Shown here: in pieces, positions 23,100 through 38,000 of the stretch
Numbering within the stretch: position 1 is the first letter of the stretch
Layout of the letters: each line of letters starts with the position of its first letter
DNA from: Lottia gigantea
Lineage: Eukaryota; Mollusca; Gastropoda; Lottiidae
Direction: 5' to 3'
Assembly (NCBI RefSeq): GCF_000327385.1
Contig: NW_008710694.1
Span: 942,450-1,006,449 of the forward strand
Length of the DNA stretch: 64,000 nucleotides
Position numbers and translations under genes: made by a program
Notes under the pieces: generated by a model
Told to the model about the DNA's origin: nothing
Database searches by the model: none
The model's input: the letters and a program-made list of their open reading frames with translations, nothing else

Positions 23100-26000
23100 C
23101 TGAAAAATATAAACAAATTCAAAATTATTTTGCTGATACAGGGATTTAACTTTCTTTTACTGCCTTAATGAAGACCTAATATAAAATATAATTCTCATGA
23201 CCATCACCTTCTCAATATTTTCTAATTCAGAGCCACAAAGCCATTTTGTGGAAATTTACTCTGAGATATTCAAGTCTAAACCATTTAATTTAGAAGGATA
23301 TTGTCATGAAACTATTTGTAGACTTAGCTATCTTATTTAAGGATGTCAAAATACATGCACACGATAACTTGCAAGAATTTCCGGAAAAAGACCCTTTAAA
23401 TATGGTAATTGTTTGTGTCTTTAATAAATTCAAAATAATAGTTATACTCACATGAATGAGGAAGTTATCATAAACTTCAGTAAGATGTTCTAATTTATAC
23501 TGATTAAGAATAATAAAACCTTCTAATTTAGGACTGATTCTACGTGAACAGTCTTGACAGTGGACAATAAACTTCTTATCTTGTTCTTTAACAAATAATA
23601 TATTAAACACTTCCAGCTGAAATATGATAACAAATAATATAATAAATAACACAATAACAAATTAATATAATAACAAATAATACAATAACAAAACATATCG
23701 ACTGTTAAGGTGATGCACTATATATCAAAACTATAGAACACTACCGAAATAGAAAAAAAAACATAACCTAAAACATATTGTACAAAGAGTTTCACACTGT
23801 GCAATCTTCAACCAACTGACCTATTTCATTCTACATTTATATCCCTACCTACTAAAATTAAACAAGTAGAATATATTTCTAAGTTTAAACTCCAGATATT
23901 TCATTATCTGGTAGAGGTGGTGATTTGTCATTACTAATCTGAAGTAATTGTGAATCACCAGTAATAATACTAACCTCACAGTCATCACAATATGTAGCAG
24001 CTTCATCTTTCTCTCTACCCTGCCATTTAATCTGAAAACCTAATTCTTCCACAAAATCAGTCAACATCTGAATCTGTCGTAATGATCTCATCAATACAGA
24101 CCTGAAAAATATTAATAATAAAACATAAAGCTAGCTATTCCCAGAATAAAAGACCAAACTTTGATTAGAGTTATACTATGTAGACTATGAAAATCATAAA
24201 ATCTCAATCATGTTGTCCTTAACTAGCCGCTAGATGTGGCGATAGAGCAACACTACTTCATTCAAATGATTCAATTTCTTACATAAGTTATAATTGTATA
24301 AAGCAGGAAAACCAAACCACTGGATCACTAGGTACCGTATAGGGCACAAAGACTATGTTGAAAATTTGTCAATGTCTAGACCCTAGATAGTGACGGTCTC
24401 ACATCTGTATATCAAGACCCAGGAATAGAGGTAAGACCAGAGTTTCACAAGAAAAAGATAGAAGAAAACACTCACTTGACTAATTCATAGAGTCTAGGTT
24501 CTACTATACTAATATTACGAGCTATACTCCATGATAGATGTATCATTGGCACTATAGATTTATAACTTTGTAGTTTATTCCACTCATAACGTTCTAATGC
24601 TAGCTGATATTGGAGAGAAGTTAAAGGACCGACATTCCAAGCTATGTTATTACACCAACCCTATAATAAAACAGACAATAGTTAAAAGGGATACAGGTCA
24701 AATTTGGATTCAAGTAGTCCATTCTTATATAATTTAAGTAATAATCAACACAATTTGTCCTGGATATACAATCATACCTGATTGACTCTGACTAATATAT
24801 TGTAAATATAAAACTCACACAAAATTTGATAAAAGTCACAATTCACTTTTAAGATATTATCAAGATATCAAGGGCTGTAACTCTGTCCAAATTTGTCAAA
24901 TTATAGACAAATTATGAACATAATGTGTGTGTATAAATACCAAACTTACCACAGCTTGTACCCAATGTACTGTACCAGGTCCAATCCACACTAGATCACC
25001 AGGTTTCTGTATAAATCTATATACTGGTACATCTTCTTCATACAGATCTTCTAATACAGGCCACCATGATCCCGTTAAATAATTTATATTATGTCTACAA
25101 GTATACAGGATATTGAAGTTAATTTATTTTCATAAAAATCATCAGAATTCGACACATATAGAGATCTTTCCCTCCTTTATCTTCAATAATTGAATATTTG
25201 ATACATTTGGAGAATGTCTAGTATGCCGTGTGTCAAGTATCTCTACACAACCAAGATATACGATAGCATGTTGTATTCAAAACATCATTTGAAAATTGAT
25301 ACTTGTCTCTGACCAAATCAATTAAATACAACTGAATATATGTAACAACCAAAAGTGCAAAAAATTGCAAGAAATATTCAAGTTCTCAAAAGGAGCAAGG
25401 GAAGGTAATATTACCTTTCACAGAGACTCTGTATAACTCCCCAATATTGATCAGGTACCGCAAACCATTCACAATCACCTGGTCCAATATTAATATTTAC
25501 AGAACAGAAATTATTATTTTCTTGATGACCTGAAATATATACATTATCTCACTTTAATTGATGGATTGAATACTCTTCGATTAGACAGAATATGGAGAGA
25601 TTTACTACTAGAGTTGTAAATGCAAATTTCTAAGGGCATCTACGATATAGTGGTGTCAAAACGCTTAGTTTAAGTGAAATTTCAAGAACAAAAAATGACT
25701 TAAAATTGGAATGGTAATAATAATCATTTAATCCTCTTACAAAAAAACAAAATAAATAGTCAACTAACCAGGTGTACGAGATCCAGGCACTTTCATATAT
25801 AACTGTACAGTATTCATACCTAATATGGTATGACCCACATGACTTAATAAATTAGCAGCAGACACGACTCGAGTAAAACTGGGTAATTTTGATAATTCAA
25901 ATAACTGATTCTTCCATTTTTTATCATCGGATAAATCTACATTAGTACCAAATTTTATCACCTTCGACTTTTTCCTGGAAAATAAATCAAACATAAAATA

Positions 26001-29000
26001 TAACTGACTATTAAATGAAATGAAATGGAGTTTTACAACCTACTCTTCTAAACCTGTTAGGGAAAAAAAATTAAATCAAATGCACCTTATAGTGCTAACG
26101 AACACAAACATCTTCCAGTTGAGCAGCTGAACTTTGCCTAATCTTTAATAATTTAATCTCACTGATGGTATTCTGAATTGATGATTTGAGAATAGACAGT
26201 TGGGAGAATGGACATATCACAAATATCATAATTCTTCGTTAGAAAGTTTATATATTTGAAAATGGTTTGTGATGTAAATAACTTACTTTTTAGAAGAAGT
26301 AGAAGAGTTAGAATCACTATCAGAATCTTTATGTTGGCCTTTAGCTTTATCATGTTCTTCCTACAAATATATTAAGATACATCATCAAATATACAAATAC
26401 ATGCTCAAATATACAAATATATTAAAATATAATACAATATTTCATACAAACTGATGATAACTAGTGGTGTTACTAGGAATTATTAGGTGGAAGGGTTGAG
26501 TAGAGGCCACATTATCAAGGGGGTAAACCAAACCAGACATTTAAGATCTTAGTGATGTCAGATATCAGATTCTCCTGCCATTACACTAACAATAAGCCTA
26601 GCCATCTCAACGGCCTTAGAAGCTTAGATATTAGACTAAATACAATTTAGCATTTCTATATTGCAGAAACCAGAGACATATGGGGAAATATCTGATAGAT
26701 GCAAATAGAAGGCATTAATGGCTACTTCACCACGGAACCCATTTACAACTCTGTGTAAGATAATCGTTCAGATACAATCAGCTTAATGCCGAAAAAGACT
26801 TACTCGTAGAGATTCTTGGAAGGATGAAGCCTGATATTGAGCATATTTTGCTATAGATGTGTGACTTCTAGAACTAGCACAATGCCATACTTTTCTACCT
26901 AGCTGATCTCGATTCTCATCAGGGGCTTGTTGTTTCTGTAATAACAAGGTTAACATATAGTTATCTTTGAATTGATATTCTCTGACAGAATTACAGCAAA
27001 TCCCTTGAACTGTACAATGTGTCTGGATTCAAAAAATATGTCTACACAAATTCTAACTTGTTGGGTTATCATGAAATTATATGTATGGTTATGACTGTTG
27101 TATTATCTAGAGTAGTTGAGGATATGTTCTTGACTTGGTGCTAGGGGTGTTTGTTATCTAACACCAATCATAGATCATCAGAAAACAGAATCATTACCTG
27201 TGCTCTAACTTCTACTCTATGATCTGCATTAGCTTCAACTAATGTCTTTGTAGAAAATAATCCTAGATCTACAATAGATAAATTATGTTTTTGTTAAAAA
27301 ATTACATAAGCAGTTCTTCTCACCGTTCAAATACTGTACATTCCAACTACTTTCATTTTATAGTCAACTAATTGTATTAACACAAAAACAATCACTATAC
27401 ATCATCATGTATTGCAGTTTAACAGCTCTGTACATTGTTTAAAATCAAATAACATCTTTAAGAAAAATAATTTTCTAGTCCAAAAAGACATACGTACCTA
27501 ATTTGAGTGCTCCAGCTAATCCTCGTATAACAACTACTGGTTGTGAATGACAGTATTGCTGTAATTCTGGTGAGAAGGCATCACGTTTACTTTCTAACTG
27601 TAATATATAATATATATAAATCAATTAACAAACCAACATGAATGATAATCGTTCTTCATCGTCGAAAATCCTGGCCAAAAGCATCCCTCCACATACGTCA
27701 CACTTAAATCTTGAGGAGCAGTCTGTTATGGATGTTGGTTTCTCTCTAGCCTTATGTATGGCCCTCTTATCCTTTGTTTCTGATAGTCACCTATATTCTG
27801 CTGCACAGGAATCAGTAGAGATTTGCCAGTTCCATATGTAAAACCATGTGGTGTATTGCAAAAGAGAAGGGTCATGGTTGCTTATTTGACTCTTGATTTC
27901 ACAGGAGTATAAAAACGTGATCACTGGTTGTGTAATGGAGGTATAACTTCATCACTTATGAGTACGAACAAAGTTTCTATAGCATCAAATTTGAATATTG
28001 TATATATTTAGCAACTTACATAAACACTAGGTGTTGGTGGGTTCAGCTGGTCTTTAGATAATGGTGGTGTTGGAGGGCTAGGGGGTGTAGGGGGTGGACC
28101 AAAATCTTGTAACATATTAGATAAACAGAAACCATGTTTACCTGAAATATAAAGCAAAATGTTTTCAAAATTGGCAATTTTCAATACAATCATACTTAAT
28201 TTTAATCTTGATGCATATCTAAACCCTAACCCTAACGTTAACTAACGTTAAGCCGTAAAAAAAACAAGTAATTTGTATTTGGTACTCAAATGGATATGGT
28301 ATATATATCAAACTGTAAATCATCAAAACAGTATCCGAGGGATTGCCTTTTAAAAATAGAATGCACATGTGGCTTTAGTAGGACCAATGGTGGTACAAAC
28401 TGCTTCTACCACACTAAAACTTCATGAATATTCGATGACCTTATTGCCAATTTTCCCTATCAAATTACTTTATATTAAAGTACTTACCCATGCCTTTCGA
28501 TAGACTCATGATTTCTCTAGCTGATAGATTAATGTTGAATGCTGAAATAATTTTTTCTGTGGATAATTTCCCTTTAGATTCTTTCTTGTCTTCTGTTTTA
28601 GTGTCGGAAGAGTCGCCATCTTGACTGTCTGTTGTCGTGGAATGTACCGATTCTATATTATCTTTATCTTCTTTTATTTTACTATCTTCTGATCTCTTAC
28701 TCCGTGAAAATTGAGTTATGAAGTCTTCAGCGATGGAGGTAGTAATATTTGGTCGTGAGAGAAGACTGTTTATTTCCTGTTCACTCATATTGGCTGCTCG
28801 TAAATTATGTACAAAATCTGCGGGTAAATTGTCCGAGATCGATGTTAGATGACGTGATCCTGGCGTGGGTAAGGATATTCCTGAGGCGTTGGGATTCATC
28901 GTTGTCCCTTGTGATGCTAGTGATGATCGATGTGATGTCACTGGTCCGTTACCACGGTTAAATGGAATGTTGGAGGCAGGAGGTAGATTTCCGTGTAACT

Positions 29001-32000
29001 GTAAAGGCACTCCACCGGTCATTCTTGGACTGGTATCTCCCGGCATTCTTGAGTTACCTGAATTGGTCGGGAAATCATGATGAGTTTTGTGAGACGAAGA
29101 AAGGAAACCAGAAGACAAGTGATGAGAGCAAGGAGTCGGTGATGTTACTTGGTTAGATTCAAACGAGAAAAAATTATCAAGAGATTTTGTAAAGTTGGAG
29201 AAGGTAGGAAAACCAGAAACAGTATCATGCAGGCGTCGTTCACTAGATGAGAAATAGTTGAAGGAAGAAGAAGAAGGTGAAGGTCGTCCAAACATGTTAC
29301 CTGCTGAAGCATTATGCTGATTGGTTGATGGACTGGTCACCTGACCTGGTCTTTGTTGTCCAGGTCGTACCATATTACCCTAAAAATAAAGAGCAATTAT
29401 ATTTTAGAGAAGGAAGTGAGCACAAAATATTTTTAAGGGGATCTTGGGACATGTCATGTCCTCTGGAAAAATTTTGAAAATGAAAGGCTAAATTCCTACG
29501 TTTTAGTGAATTCTAAATATTATTCATTCAATTTTTTTCATTTTAGGGGTATGGGGGCATGCTTCCCCTGGAGGCTTTAATTCTACTTTCTAAATAATAT
29601 TCTTTCAATTTGATTCTTTTTCTTTGAGGGGAGGCTCCGAATTTAATGACCAACATGTGGATTTCTAGGGGGAAATGGGCTTTCCCAACCTCAGAGCTGC
29701 CACATGAATAAGATCAGTAATTAAGCTAGTAACATACCTGTGATAATGATTGTTGATGAATACTATATTGATGCTGTAATTGACGTAATATTGTTTGCTG
29801 TTGAGGATCTAGATTAGCCTGGTTGGAGGCTAAACATTGTAATAGATTGAGTTGTTGTGGGGTCATAAGACCAGGTTGTGGGGGAGGGGTCGGGCTCTCC
29901 ATACTCTCTGATGATGGCTGAAAATAAATTAGCAAAAAATAACAATCAAAATAATCATTCAATCAATGTAGCAATTTTTTCATTTCCATGTTTATCAATG
30001 AATATTAACAGTTCTAATATCATTCCTTTCTTTGAACCAGTTACTTAGTCTTTTATTCAGTTGATCACATGATGACTTGCGTTTACACACTAATAATGCT
30101 GAAGAGACCAATGTTTAATTCTCAAAACAACAGGTATTGACATGACAAGAGCTTATCAGATCAACAACTTCTATAAAGCTTTTAACATTTCTTTTATCAC
30201 GACTTCTGTAGTAAGGAATTCAAACACTGAAATATCTTACCCGTTTCCTTGCTTTCTTGTCCTCTTCCATTTTAGATTCAGCAGTAAGGTTTGGGTTGGC
30301 AGCATTCTGACCGGCAGACTATAAATAGAAACATCTTATTATAGCCACTTTCCTAGTGTCAATATTGTGGTCTTAAAATATCAAGTATGTATCAAGAGTT
30401 GTCTCCCAATAGTGAGAATTATGAAAGATGGAGGTCATTGAGGGTTTTATGTTTGAATCCAAGCCATTCTATGGCCTATATATATTATTTTCTCAGCACC
30501 TTAAAGACAGGCATTCTATGCTATATCATAAACTTTGCTAAAATAGTTGCCTAGGAATGAGGAAAATAAAGAGTTTACACACCTGTGAAAGTCCACCAGA
30601 ATTCTGTCTAGAAGTAAGTTCAGCAGGAATTGGTAATTGCCAAGCTTCTTCTATACTAGGTAGTGTACGTGGCCTGAAAATATAGATTAATACATTATAG
30701 TAGTCAACAACAATTCATATTGAAGGTAACCGAAACCATGGGCTGAGACCACACATCAATTGAAATTGTAATAATAATAACTTCATTTCCGAAAGGGTAA
30801 AAATTAGTCCATACTTTGCCTCTTACAGACAGTAACCAAAAAAATGAGAATATCACACATAAAAATACTTACTTGTTTTGAAAATGTTGCATTGGTAAAT
30901 TCTGGTGTAAAAACTTTATTTTAGCAGATAAATTAGGGGTAGCATAAGCTGAAATATAATAGATATATATACTCTTATAGCAACACCTCACCATAAATTA
31001 TTCATTAACTAGATGTAACATCATGGTGGCAGAAACTCTTCTCTCTGAATAAGTAATGGTCTTATCGACTGTTGAATAAATTGAAGATAAATGCAGAAAA
31101 ATTTCGGTATTTCCCAAATGATTACAGTGTTGCAAAACTACAATTAACAGAAGACAAAACACTTAGGTTTAGTCTTACAGCATAGGTCTTACACTTATAG
31201 GAATAAGTATGAGTATATGTGAGGCTTAAAAATAACCTATACCAACCTTTACTATTTCTAGCCGCACTTTGATAGCAAGTTAAAGCATCAACTGGTTGAT
31301 TACAAGATTCATATAAAACACCTAGATCTGTCCAGGCTGCTTGGTGAGATTTGTCTAATTGTACAGCACATATATACGCTTGTAAAGCGTCCATAGGCTG
31401 ATTCTGTTGTTGATATAACACTCTACAATCAGATATAACATAAGTTATTTGACCATCATAAACAACATTAGTTACTAGACAATAATAAATAACACAAATA
31501 AATTTACATTAGTAAACGTAATAACATCTAACTTTCACATATTCTATTGCTCTGTGACCCAGGCCAGCACTTTTATTGAGACTTACTTTAATACACCTGA
31601 ATACCATTACTGGTTTACCCTCAATATGTTGTTATTATATCTAAAGCTAAAATGGGCTGTCAAATTGGACTCCTGTAGAGTGTCAACATAGTTTATAATG
31701 TTTACATGGATCTACAAATATTCATAGGGATACTAATATACAATGTCTTGTTAATTGTCATCTACATCAGCTGTTTCAGAATTGATACAAGCAATAAACT
31801 ACCTACCCTATAGAGCACCATGTATCAGCATTAGCCTCAGATTTATCAATAGAATGACGATAGTAGAGGAAGGCATCGTGTACTTTACCAGCACTTGAAA
31901 AACATCTACAAAATATAATCATACATCAATATAAAACAACAGAGCAAGCAAAATAATAGTAACAGATCCTGTTAGAATTTGGTTGGACAATAAACCAATC

Positions 32001-35000
32001 ATATACAATTTGATTCCCCCTAAACTAGTCTACTGAAATCTGAGAAGGATTTTGGACGTAAACAACGCAAGTGAACAACAAAGGTGTCAAGATTAATCCT
32101 GTTCAGTGAATTTCCTTATCTCAGTCAACATGACTTAAATATACAAATTTAATAGTTTAATAGTACTCAATATTTTCAATCTAGCTGTCCATAACACATG
32201 ATAATAGTTTAAAATGAAGGAATAATAAATTAGTACAAGACAAACCCAATCGACCTAACAAGTCCAACTACAGTTTTCTTACAATTGATATGTTTTATAA
32301 TGCTACATTGATCATGAGAAAGTACATAGAATTCGCATATCTAATCCTATCATATCATATGTCCAACCAATGTTTCCACTAGACCACAAACAAAAGGCAC
32401 TGGGAAATATTTCAAATGATACTTCATGCTCATTACAAGTTACTAATTAGTGATAAGTAATTAATTAAGTAACTAAGAGTACTTTAATGCATTCTGACTT
32501 ACTTAAGTAGATATTTTCAAAGGAGGAATCATATTCTTAAGCATGTTACAGTGTGATAATAATAGTCAACTATTCCACTTATTGAACTATTATTACCAAC
32601 AGTTGATATCAGGTTACTTGACAATAAAATTTGAAGTACATTTCATAACAGTACTAAATATGTAACTTGAGAACAAAATTCTTAAGTGCAATAACAATAT
32701 TTCTATTTATAAATATTGTTTATAAGACATATAGAAGTAGGAAGATTACAATAAAACACTAAGATATATAGATATACTACTTCTGCATTTATTACATACT
32801 ATGTTTGGGACACATACAGGTAACGTTATCAAGTATCATTTTTACTTGATAACGTTACCTGTATGTGTCCGAAACGTAGTAAATGCAGAAGTAGTATATC
32901 CACATATCTTAGTGTTTTATGTTTCTATTTGTAGTAAATCTTATAAGTCTTAACAAATACATATATGCCATCCTTATTCATTATCTCTGTCCACATAATT
33001 ATAATGTGGTACAGATATTTTTACCAAAGACCACGGTGGTGCTCGATTTGTGGGTTCTGAACATGTTCCATCTGTCCGACTTCTAGTAGTCTATGAACCT
33101 GTATAGAACAGGATATGTCTCAATCAAAATTTACTCCTTTCTCTACCATTTTGAATTCTGTCTACACCAATTTATACCCTGTTTAAATTTGTCTTCATGA
33201 ATGTCCAGGGGATTCCATGAATCCTGAAACAGCAGAACTCATCAATAGAGCCCCCCAGATTACTGACTGGATCTTTGTTCAAGTATTGTCTTTGAAGATT
33301 GATAAATAATTTCAGTTGACTTACCTTCCTAACAAATAAGATGTTTGTCCATTAGGGTCTAATTCTAGAGATTTTTGAAGGTATTGTATAGCTCTGGTTT
33401 CACGGTAAGCTTTCTCACCAAATGACTCAATACTATGATATAACCAACCTGTAAATAAATATAACTACATCAATACAAATATCTTAAAGGAATTTAATAC
33501 ACATAAAAGTTTACCATCCCGTTTATAACCAATGACATGGACAGTAACTTCTGTAGAACTTTACTTAAATTTGCAAACCACAAGGGTGAAATAAAAATAA
33601 TGAGTTGAAAAGCAGAGGTTCATGTCTCATAAGAGGGTTTGTTTCCTTAAGACTCAGTAGCATGAATAGGTGTTAACAATCTTTCCTCATTATTTCAGAG
33701 TCAGCAGTTAATATTTTGAAAGATCATGGGGAAATCAGTTTTGCCACTACACAAAATCAACAGTACCCGAGATCTAGCTATTCTCAATTCAACTATAACT
33801 TACCTAGTTGTCGTAATGCTGTAGCTTTTACTGTCTTAGTCAGATCTTCTGCTGTTAAAAGTTTCTCATACACTTCTTTAGCTTGTTTATGTTCTCCCTG
33901 TAATGTTTCATACAATGTTTAAATCATCCAGAAAAAAAGATAAGGGATGAGGAAACATAGGCTAAAAACGGCACTGGAAAACTGCTTGTTCTGGAGGAGA
34001 CTGATAGTATGAGTGGCAATACGTGAAAACTCAAGGGGTCCAATACAGTATAACATGCTCTAGATATCTCTAGTAGGTAAAACTGCCACATCATCTTTTA
34101 GTATATTTCATTATATAGTCAACAGGTTGTCACTAATGTACACGACTTATAATATTCAAGAACAATATTACTATTACAGAAAAAAAATAAAAAATCTTTA
34201 CCTCAACTTCCAACAGATGGGCAATGTTTAACTGAACTGAAAATAGAAAAATATTCAATTATTATTCACATTAATTCAACCATTACAATATCATTATTAT
34301 CCTCAATTAGCAGAATAACCTGTTATCTTACATAAACCAAGATGTATATTTTACTTGAAATAGACAAATTATTAAACAAATAGTTTTCTTAAATATATTA
34401 TAAAGTTGTTTTCATTGTCAGACAATCAAATTTCTTAGTTTTAAATTTTATCTTTTTTTAAAAAATTTTTCAAAGATATTCCAAGTTTAAACATAGAAAT
34501 AATTCATCCATAAGTTTATTGGAATCTTATTATCTTAATGGTATACCATATCCATAATATTAGGATAAACCAGAACTGTGCTGATACTTTTACTGGGTGT
34601 ATATATTCCTAACCTTATTGGACTACTGGAGTCATAACAATGACTGTGTACTGTAATTAATGTCACTGTGCACATGTAATTGTCGAGGTGACCTAAATGT
34701 AATGCAAGATGGCACATACTGCACATGCATGCACAACAACAATAACCCAAACAAAACAAACTAAAACATAACACAATGACAACAGTTGAAGCATGTTAAT
34801 TGTCAACTAGCTTTTCTTCTCTTTGTTAATTTTCTCTACATGCTCAGCTTGCATCATCTTAAATAATTAATTCAGTACAATCTGATTCCATCATTAATAT
34901 AGTCACAATCTGATAAGACTGATAGCTTACAAGATTAGGCAACACATGTCTACAATAGTCTTTTATTTTTCATTGAACAATTTTCTTTTATTATCAAGAA

Positions 35001-38000
35001 GGTAACAGTCAACAACTGATAGCTTGCTAGACAAGGTAACAAATGCCTATATCAGTAATATTTCACTGTGAAATAGGACAAATTGTGGTTCCATGTGACT
35101 TAAATTCAATGTGGCAGTGTACAGAAAACCGGAAAAGGGCATCAGATACCCTGCTGATAGTATCAGGAATATGAGATATAGATTCAGCCTGTATATCACA
35201 TCTGATAAACTACCATAGAGAAATATAATACATAGTAAAATAAGGAACCATAACTCATGTTTAACAATAGAGCAGTTTACTCCTGCTAGAAATACAACCT
35301 GGAAAAATGTCATTGATGATTAGAGTGACATGATATAACCATCTGGTGTCAGTGAAACCGACAATCCTTATCTATTATATTATCATATAATTACTCCAGT
35401 TTATATTTATATTCTACTGTATAATACGAGGACACAAAGACAATATATTATTAAATTATTCTGACACCATAATGCACACCTTGTCACAGCAAACAGCAAG
35501 GTAATAGGCCCTACACTACTTTTTGTCCTGTTTTCTTTGTGATGAAACTAGATATTAGTTATACATTTTATAATGAAAGCTTAATGAAATTTCCACTATG
35601 AATAATAGAATAGAAATAACTGTTGTTATCTTGCTGACAGCAACTTGCTGTTAATTATGAAAGTCAGAAGTTATTTCATTATTTTCACTAATATAAGAAC
35701 CTGAAGACTTCCTGACAAAACTTAATTTGAGCTATCAATATAGTTATACATTTCACACAAAGAACTGAACATAACACTTTAACCTCAGAAAATAGCACAT
35801 AAACTTCTGAACATAACTATCAAAACATAACATATAACCCTCTGAAAATAACACACAAATCTCTGAACATCACACCTAAACAGATGAACATAACTTCTAA
35901 ACATAACATAGAGACTTCTAAACATAACACATAACTTCTGAACTTAACACATGAACTTCTAAAGCAAGGAGGAGAGGTCAGACAAAATATAAGGAAGTTA
36001 AGTACTTACTTTCTTGTTTTGATAGAGTACATTCGCTGGAATCTTTCTCTGCTAACCGGAAATGCTGAAAGTAGAAAATAAACCTTTATTTAGCTTTCAT
36101 CATAATAATTCACTGTAACTCAGTTCAAAATAATCAAAAGTTTATTTGTTTTTAAGTTTACCAACTGTTTTTAATTATCAACTATGTATAAGTATGTAAT
36201 ACAATAAGCCAAGTAGTATATTGCATTTCAAATCTACATTACAACCAAAGTTTTGATAACTTATCAGTTCATTACATTTTTCAGGTTCCTTTTCAAATTA
36301 TCAGCTTTTACAAGTAGTAATAAGATAAACTGTACACTAGGCATGTATTCAAAATTACAGCCTGTTGAAAGTTAAAAACTTCAATATATCATAACGTACA
36401 GTAAAGACATTGTTTCAATATGAAATTGAATGGGGTTTTAAAGAGGTTTTCTAGCCATTTATAGCTTTTATTTACATCATTCGTATTTCAATCAGTGTGT
36501 GGTTACTGTAATTATAGAATTACTGAAGTGTTAATGACTTCACTATCGCATAAGCTGTTAATAATTAGCAGCTTTTGCGATAGTGACCTCATAAAACACC
36601 TACTTGTAGTGGAATTGCATCACCTAGAGACGACTGATTGAAAAAAGAGAATGATGCAAATTTATGCTATCTGTGTCTTCAATACAAGTTTAGAAAATCT
36701 CTAAAATCCCTTTAAGATTAAACATGTTAAATTTAACATAGATAGTATACTTGTGATTTGAACATTGTTATTTAATTGGTAATACAGTACCAACAATCCA
36801 AAACTGCAAAATGAAACTTCGAAACAAAATATTGGCAATACATTATTTCATAATGAAAAGTGGTATCATGTGTCTAGAGAAGGGTAAGCATACCCTGCCT
36901 GACACCACACCTGTCATTGCTGTCAAGTTATGACTGAATTAAACGTGGTTTTTATAGACCTTCTTTATCTTCTTTATTAACCCTCAAAACCCCACTCTTT
37001 TACAAAGCTTATAAAACAAACAAGATAAAAACAAGCCAATTGTCATGAATGTAAACTTTGTTGTAAAAGAAATAAAATTCACATTCCACATCTACAAGTT
37101 GTCATAAAATATATACTGGTATATAAATATAGTGACATGCCAGGTGTACAGTGGTTTATGAATCAACTTGTAAACCAGTCAAAAAAACCTAAATGTTGTT
37201 AATTACAAAACGATGTCTAACAGTATCAAACAGACATAATTTTAAAAAATGTATACTGTAGTTCAAACATTCACAAGTAAACAACTTAGAGAACATCAAA
37301 TCTTGCACTACGAGACAAAATAACTAAAAATTACTACCACCAGATGAATGTTTCTAGATACTCGTATCTACCTGTAATCCTTAAACAACATTTAGAGGTA
37401 TAGATCATATAAAATAACCAAACACAATTTCATCATATACTACTCCAGACTCCAGAGTATTATTATACACAAAGTTTCAACAATTTACATTGTCATCATT
37501 GGTTAAAATATATCCATCTATAGTAATCTATAAACACAAATAATTATCTGCACAAATATGAACTGAGAAATAGGGCTATTCCAATCACTTTGTTAACACT
37601 CCTTGAAATTTAATCAAATATAAATCTGGTAATTAATAAATAGTTCAACTGCTTTAATTCAGCAATCACAGTTGAAATTTCCTAACACACCTTGAATTTG
37701 AACCTGAGATAACCACTGTATTAAAATTCATTCAAACACATTATTTCACCTTTAATTAAGTAGAAAAGTAAATTTCATCAACACACCTTTAAATTCAATC
37801 TAACTAGGTCAATACAATTCAATAATTCATTTATTAATAACAGAAATACAGATTTTTTACTTGATAAACTATAAAACATTGACAGGATGCAGGCAGGTAA
37901 AAAGATGTCTTACATTACTACCTGTAGACGTCGAGTCTGTACCATATTTATAGACAATTGTTAAATAACACACAATACACAATCAATACAAAATACCACC

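Noticed and set aside
23290-23451. Read-through C-terminus of KDM6 exon w to the stop at 23290
   Set aside because: A strong GTGAGT donor follows the conserved YDNFLIH, so splicing to a last exon is more likely, though not proven.
28749-29477. Several plus ORFs of 64-71 codons
   Set aside because: Shadows of the long KDM6 linker exon on the opposite strand.
33716-33922. Plus ORF of 68 codons
   Set aside because: Antisense to KDM6 exon d, which has a clear TPR match.
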